From contig NZ_BCWM01000006.1 in assembly GCF_001592205.1 (NCBI RefSeq), forward strand, positions 113,628 to 177,627: a stretch of DNA of 64,000 nt, written 5' to 3'. Positions within the stretch are counted from its first letter, which is position 1, and each line of letters starts with the position of its first letter. Shown piece after piece: positions 63,561 through 64,000 of this stretch. The notes under the pieces were generated by a model. The model was not told where the DNA came from. It worked only from the letters and a program-made list of their open reading frames with translations, and ran no database searches. Position numbers and translations under genes: made by a program. The stretch comes from Brevundimonas vesicularis NBRC 12165 (GTDB lineage: Bacteria; Pseudomonadota; Alphaproteobacteria; Caulobacterales; Caulobacteraceae).

Positions 63561-64000
63561 CGACCGCTCCCTGAATCGTTCATCAAGGCGCGGACCCGTA
63601 AGCCGAGACTTACCCGAGGGCAAGCGCCACACACCGTCGCCTCCCCACTTGTGGGGAGGGGGACCGCCCCCGGGTCTCGCCGAAGGCGAGCCCGAGGACA
63701 GGCGGCGCGGTGGAGGGGGTCTTGACGCCGCTTAAGCGCCGGGGATGCGCGAAGACCCCCTCCGTCTCTCCGCTGCGCTTCGAGCCACCTCCCCATGACA
63801 TGGGGAGGTGGCGTCGCTCAGCCATCGCAAGGACGCTGGCCCATCCGCAGCGATTTCAACCGCTTGCCGATTTATGTCCCCCGTCTCCCGTCCACGGGGT
63901 CAAACGGCCCCATAATACATCCGTCTCGTCGCATGGAGGGCTCGCCTGGCCTGCGACCTTGCGGCGGCGGGAGCGGATGGAACGGGGGCGATGGTGAAAT
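63561..64000. repeat. Non-coding stretch with nested palindromic elements
   Basis: No gene is supported here. Three palindromes form a composite: CCTCCCCAC/GTGGGGAGG (63,640-63,659, 2-nt loop), GGAGGGGGTCTT/AAGACCCCCTCC (63,712-63,723 with 63,752-63,763) and GCCACCTCCCCAT/ATGGGGAGGTGGC (63,784-63,812, 3-nt loop). The last has perfect 13-bp arms. Shared CTCCCC/GGGGAG cores suggest one intergenic repeat family. The remaining sequence to 64,000 shows nothing I can assign; it may be the start of an upstream region. Confidence 0.8.

Noticed and set aside
63483..63997. Several short frames near the right edge
   Set aside because: They run through palindromic repeats, have no ribosome sites and show proline/arginine-rich translations typical of non-coding GC-rich DNA.

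Overview
The window is GC-rich alphaproteobacterial DNA. The gene content points to Caulobacterales, most likely Brevundimonas or a close relative. Indicators are a TipN-like polarity protein, HWE-family sensor kinases, the lptF-lptG-lptD-surA-pdxA-rsmA order, and the fabD-fabG-acpP-fabF-mltG-yicC-gmk order. This placement is an inference from content, because no rRNA gene is present.

Region 1-11,906 is the right-hand part of an integrative element. It ends at a 3' fragment of a tRNA-Lys(CTT) gene (11,862-11,906), next to an outward-facing tyrosine recombinase (10,196-11,662). The intact tRNA and the left end should lie to the left of the window. The cargo looks like defence genes: a coiled-coil protein cut by the window edge; a HipB/HipA-type pair under four palindromic operators; a tightly packed three-gene operon (Cap4-like nuclease fused to a STAND ATPase with a helical-repeat tail; a PD-(D/E)xK nuclease; an HExxH peptidase resembling Lit/U49); and a convergent gene with a HEPN-type RNase motif. 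The three-gene operon is the best candidate for an undescribed system.

Region 11,995-20,311 is chromosomal: glutathione reductase, a secreted carboxylesterase, an HWE histidine kinase with its receiver protein, and a single-chain MmeI-like restriction-modification enzyme. Region 20,346-27,742 is a complete five-step histidine utilisation locus as two divergent operons, hutF-hutC-hutI and hutG-hutU-hutH, with a HutC-type operator between them. MntP follows, under a yybP-ykoY manganese riboswitch. Next come a secreted protein with five PPC repeats, folD, a LemA/TPM cluster, an EEP hydrolase convergent with a phospholipase D-like protein, and the TipN-like coiled-coil protein.

Region 39,087-45,992 holds a degenerate pyroglutamyl-peptidase-like protein, a DUF423 protein, proline iminopeptidase, a LysR/pirin/DoxX cluster, two tandem I78-type inhibitor lipoproteins, holC and pepA. 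Region 46,136-55,251 is the outer-membrane assembly operon lptF-lptG-lptD-surA-pdxA-rsmA plus an aminotransferase. A hybrid histidine kinase and a possible small RNA follow. The minus-strand cell-envelope/fatty-acid cluster (gmk, yicC, mltG, fabF, acpP, fabG, fabD) closes the window, interspersed with REP-like palindromes. Most genes in these operons overlap by an ATGA or GTGA junction, suggesting translational coupling.
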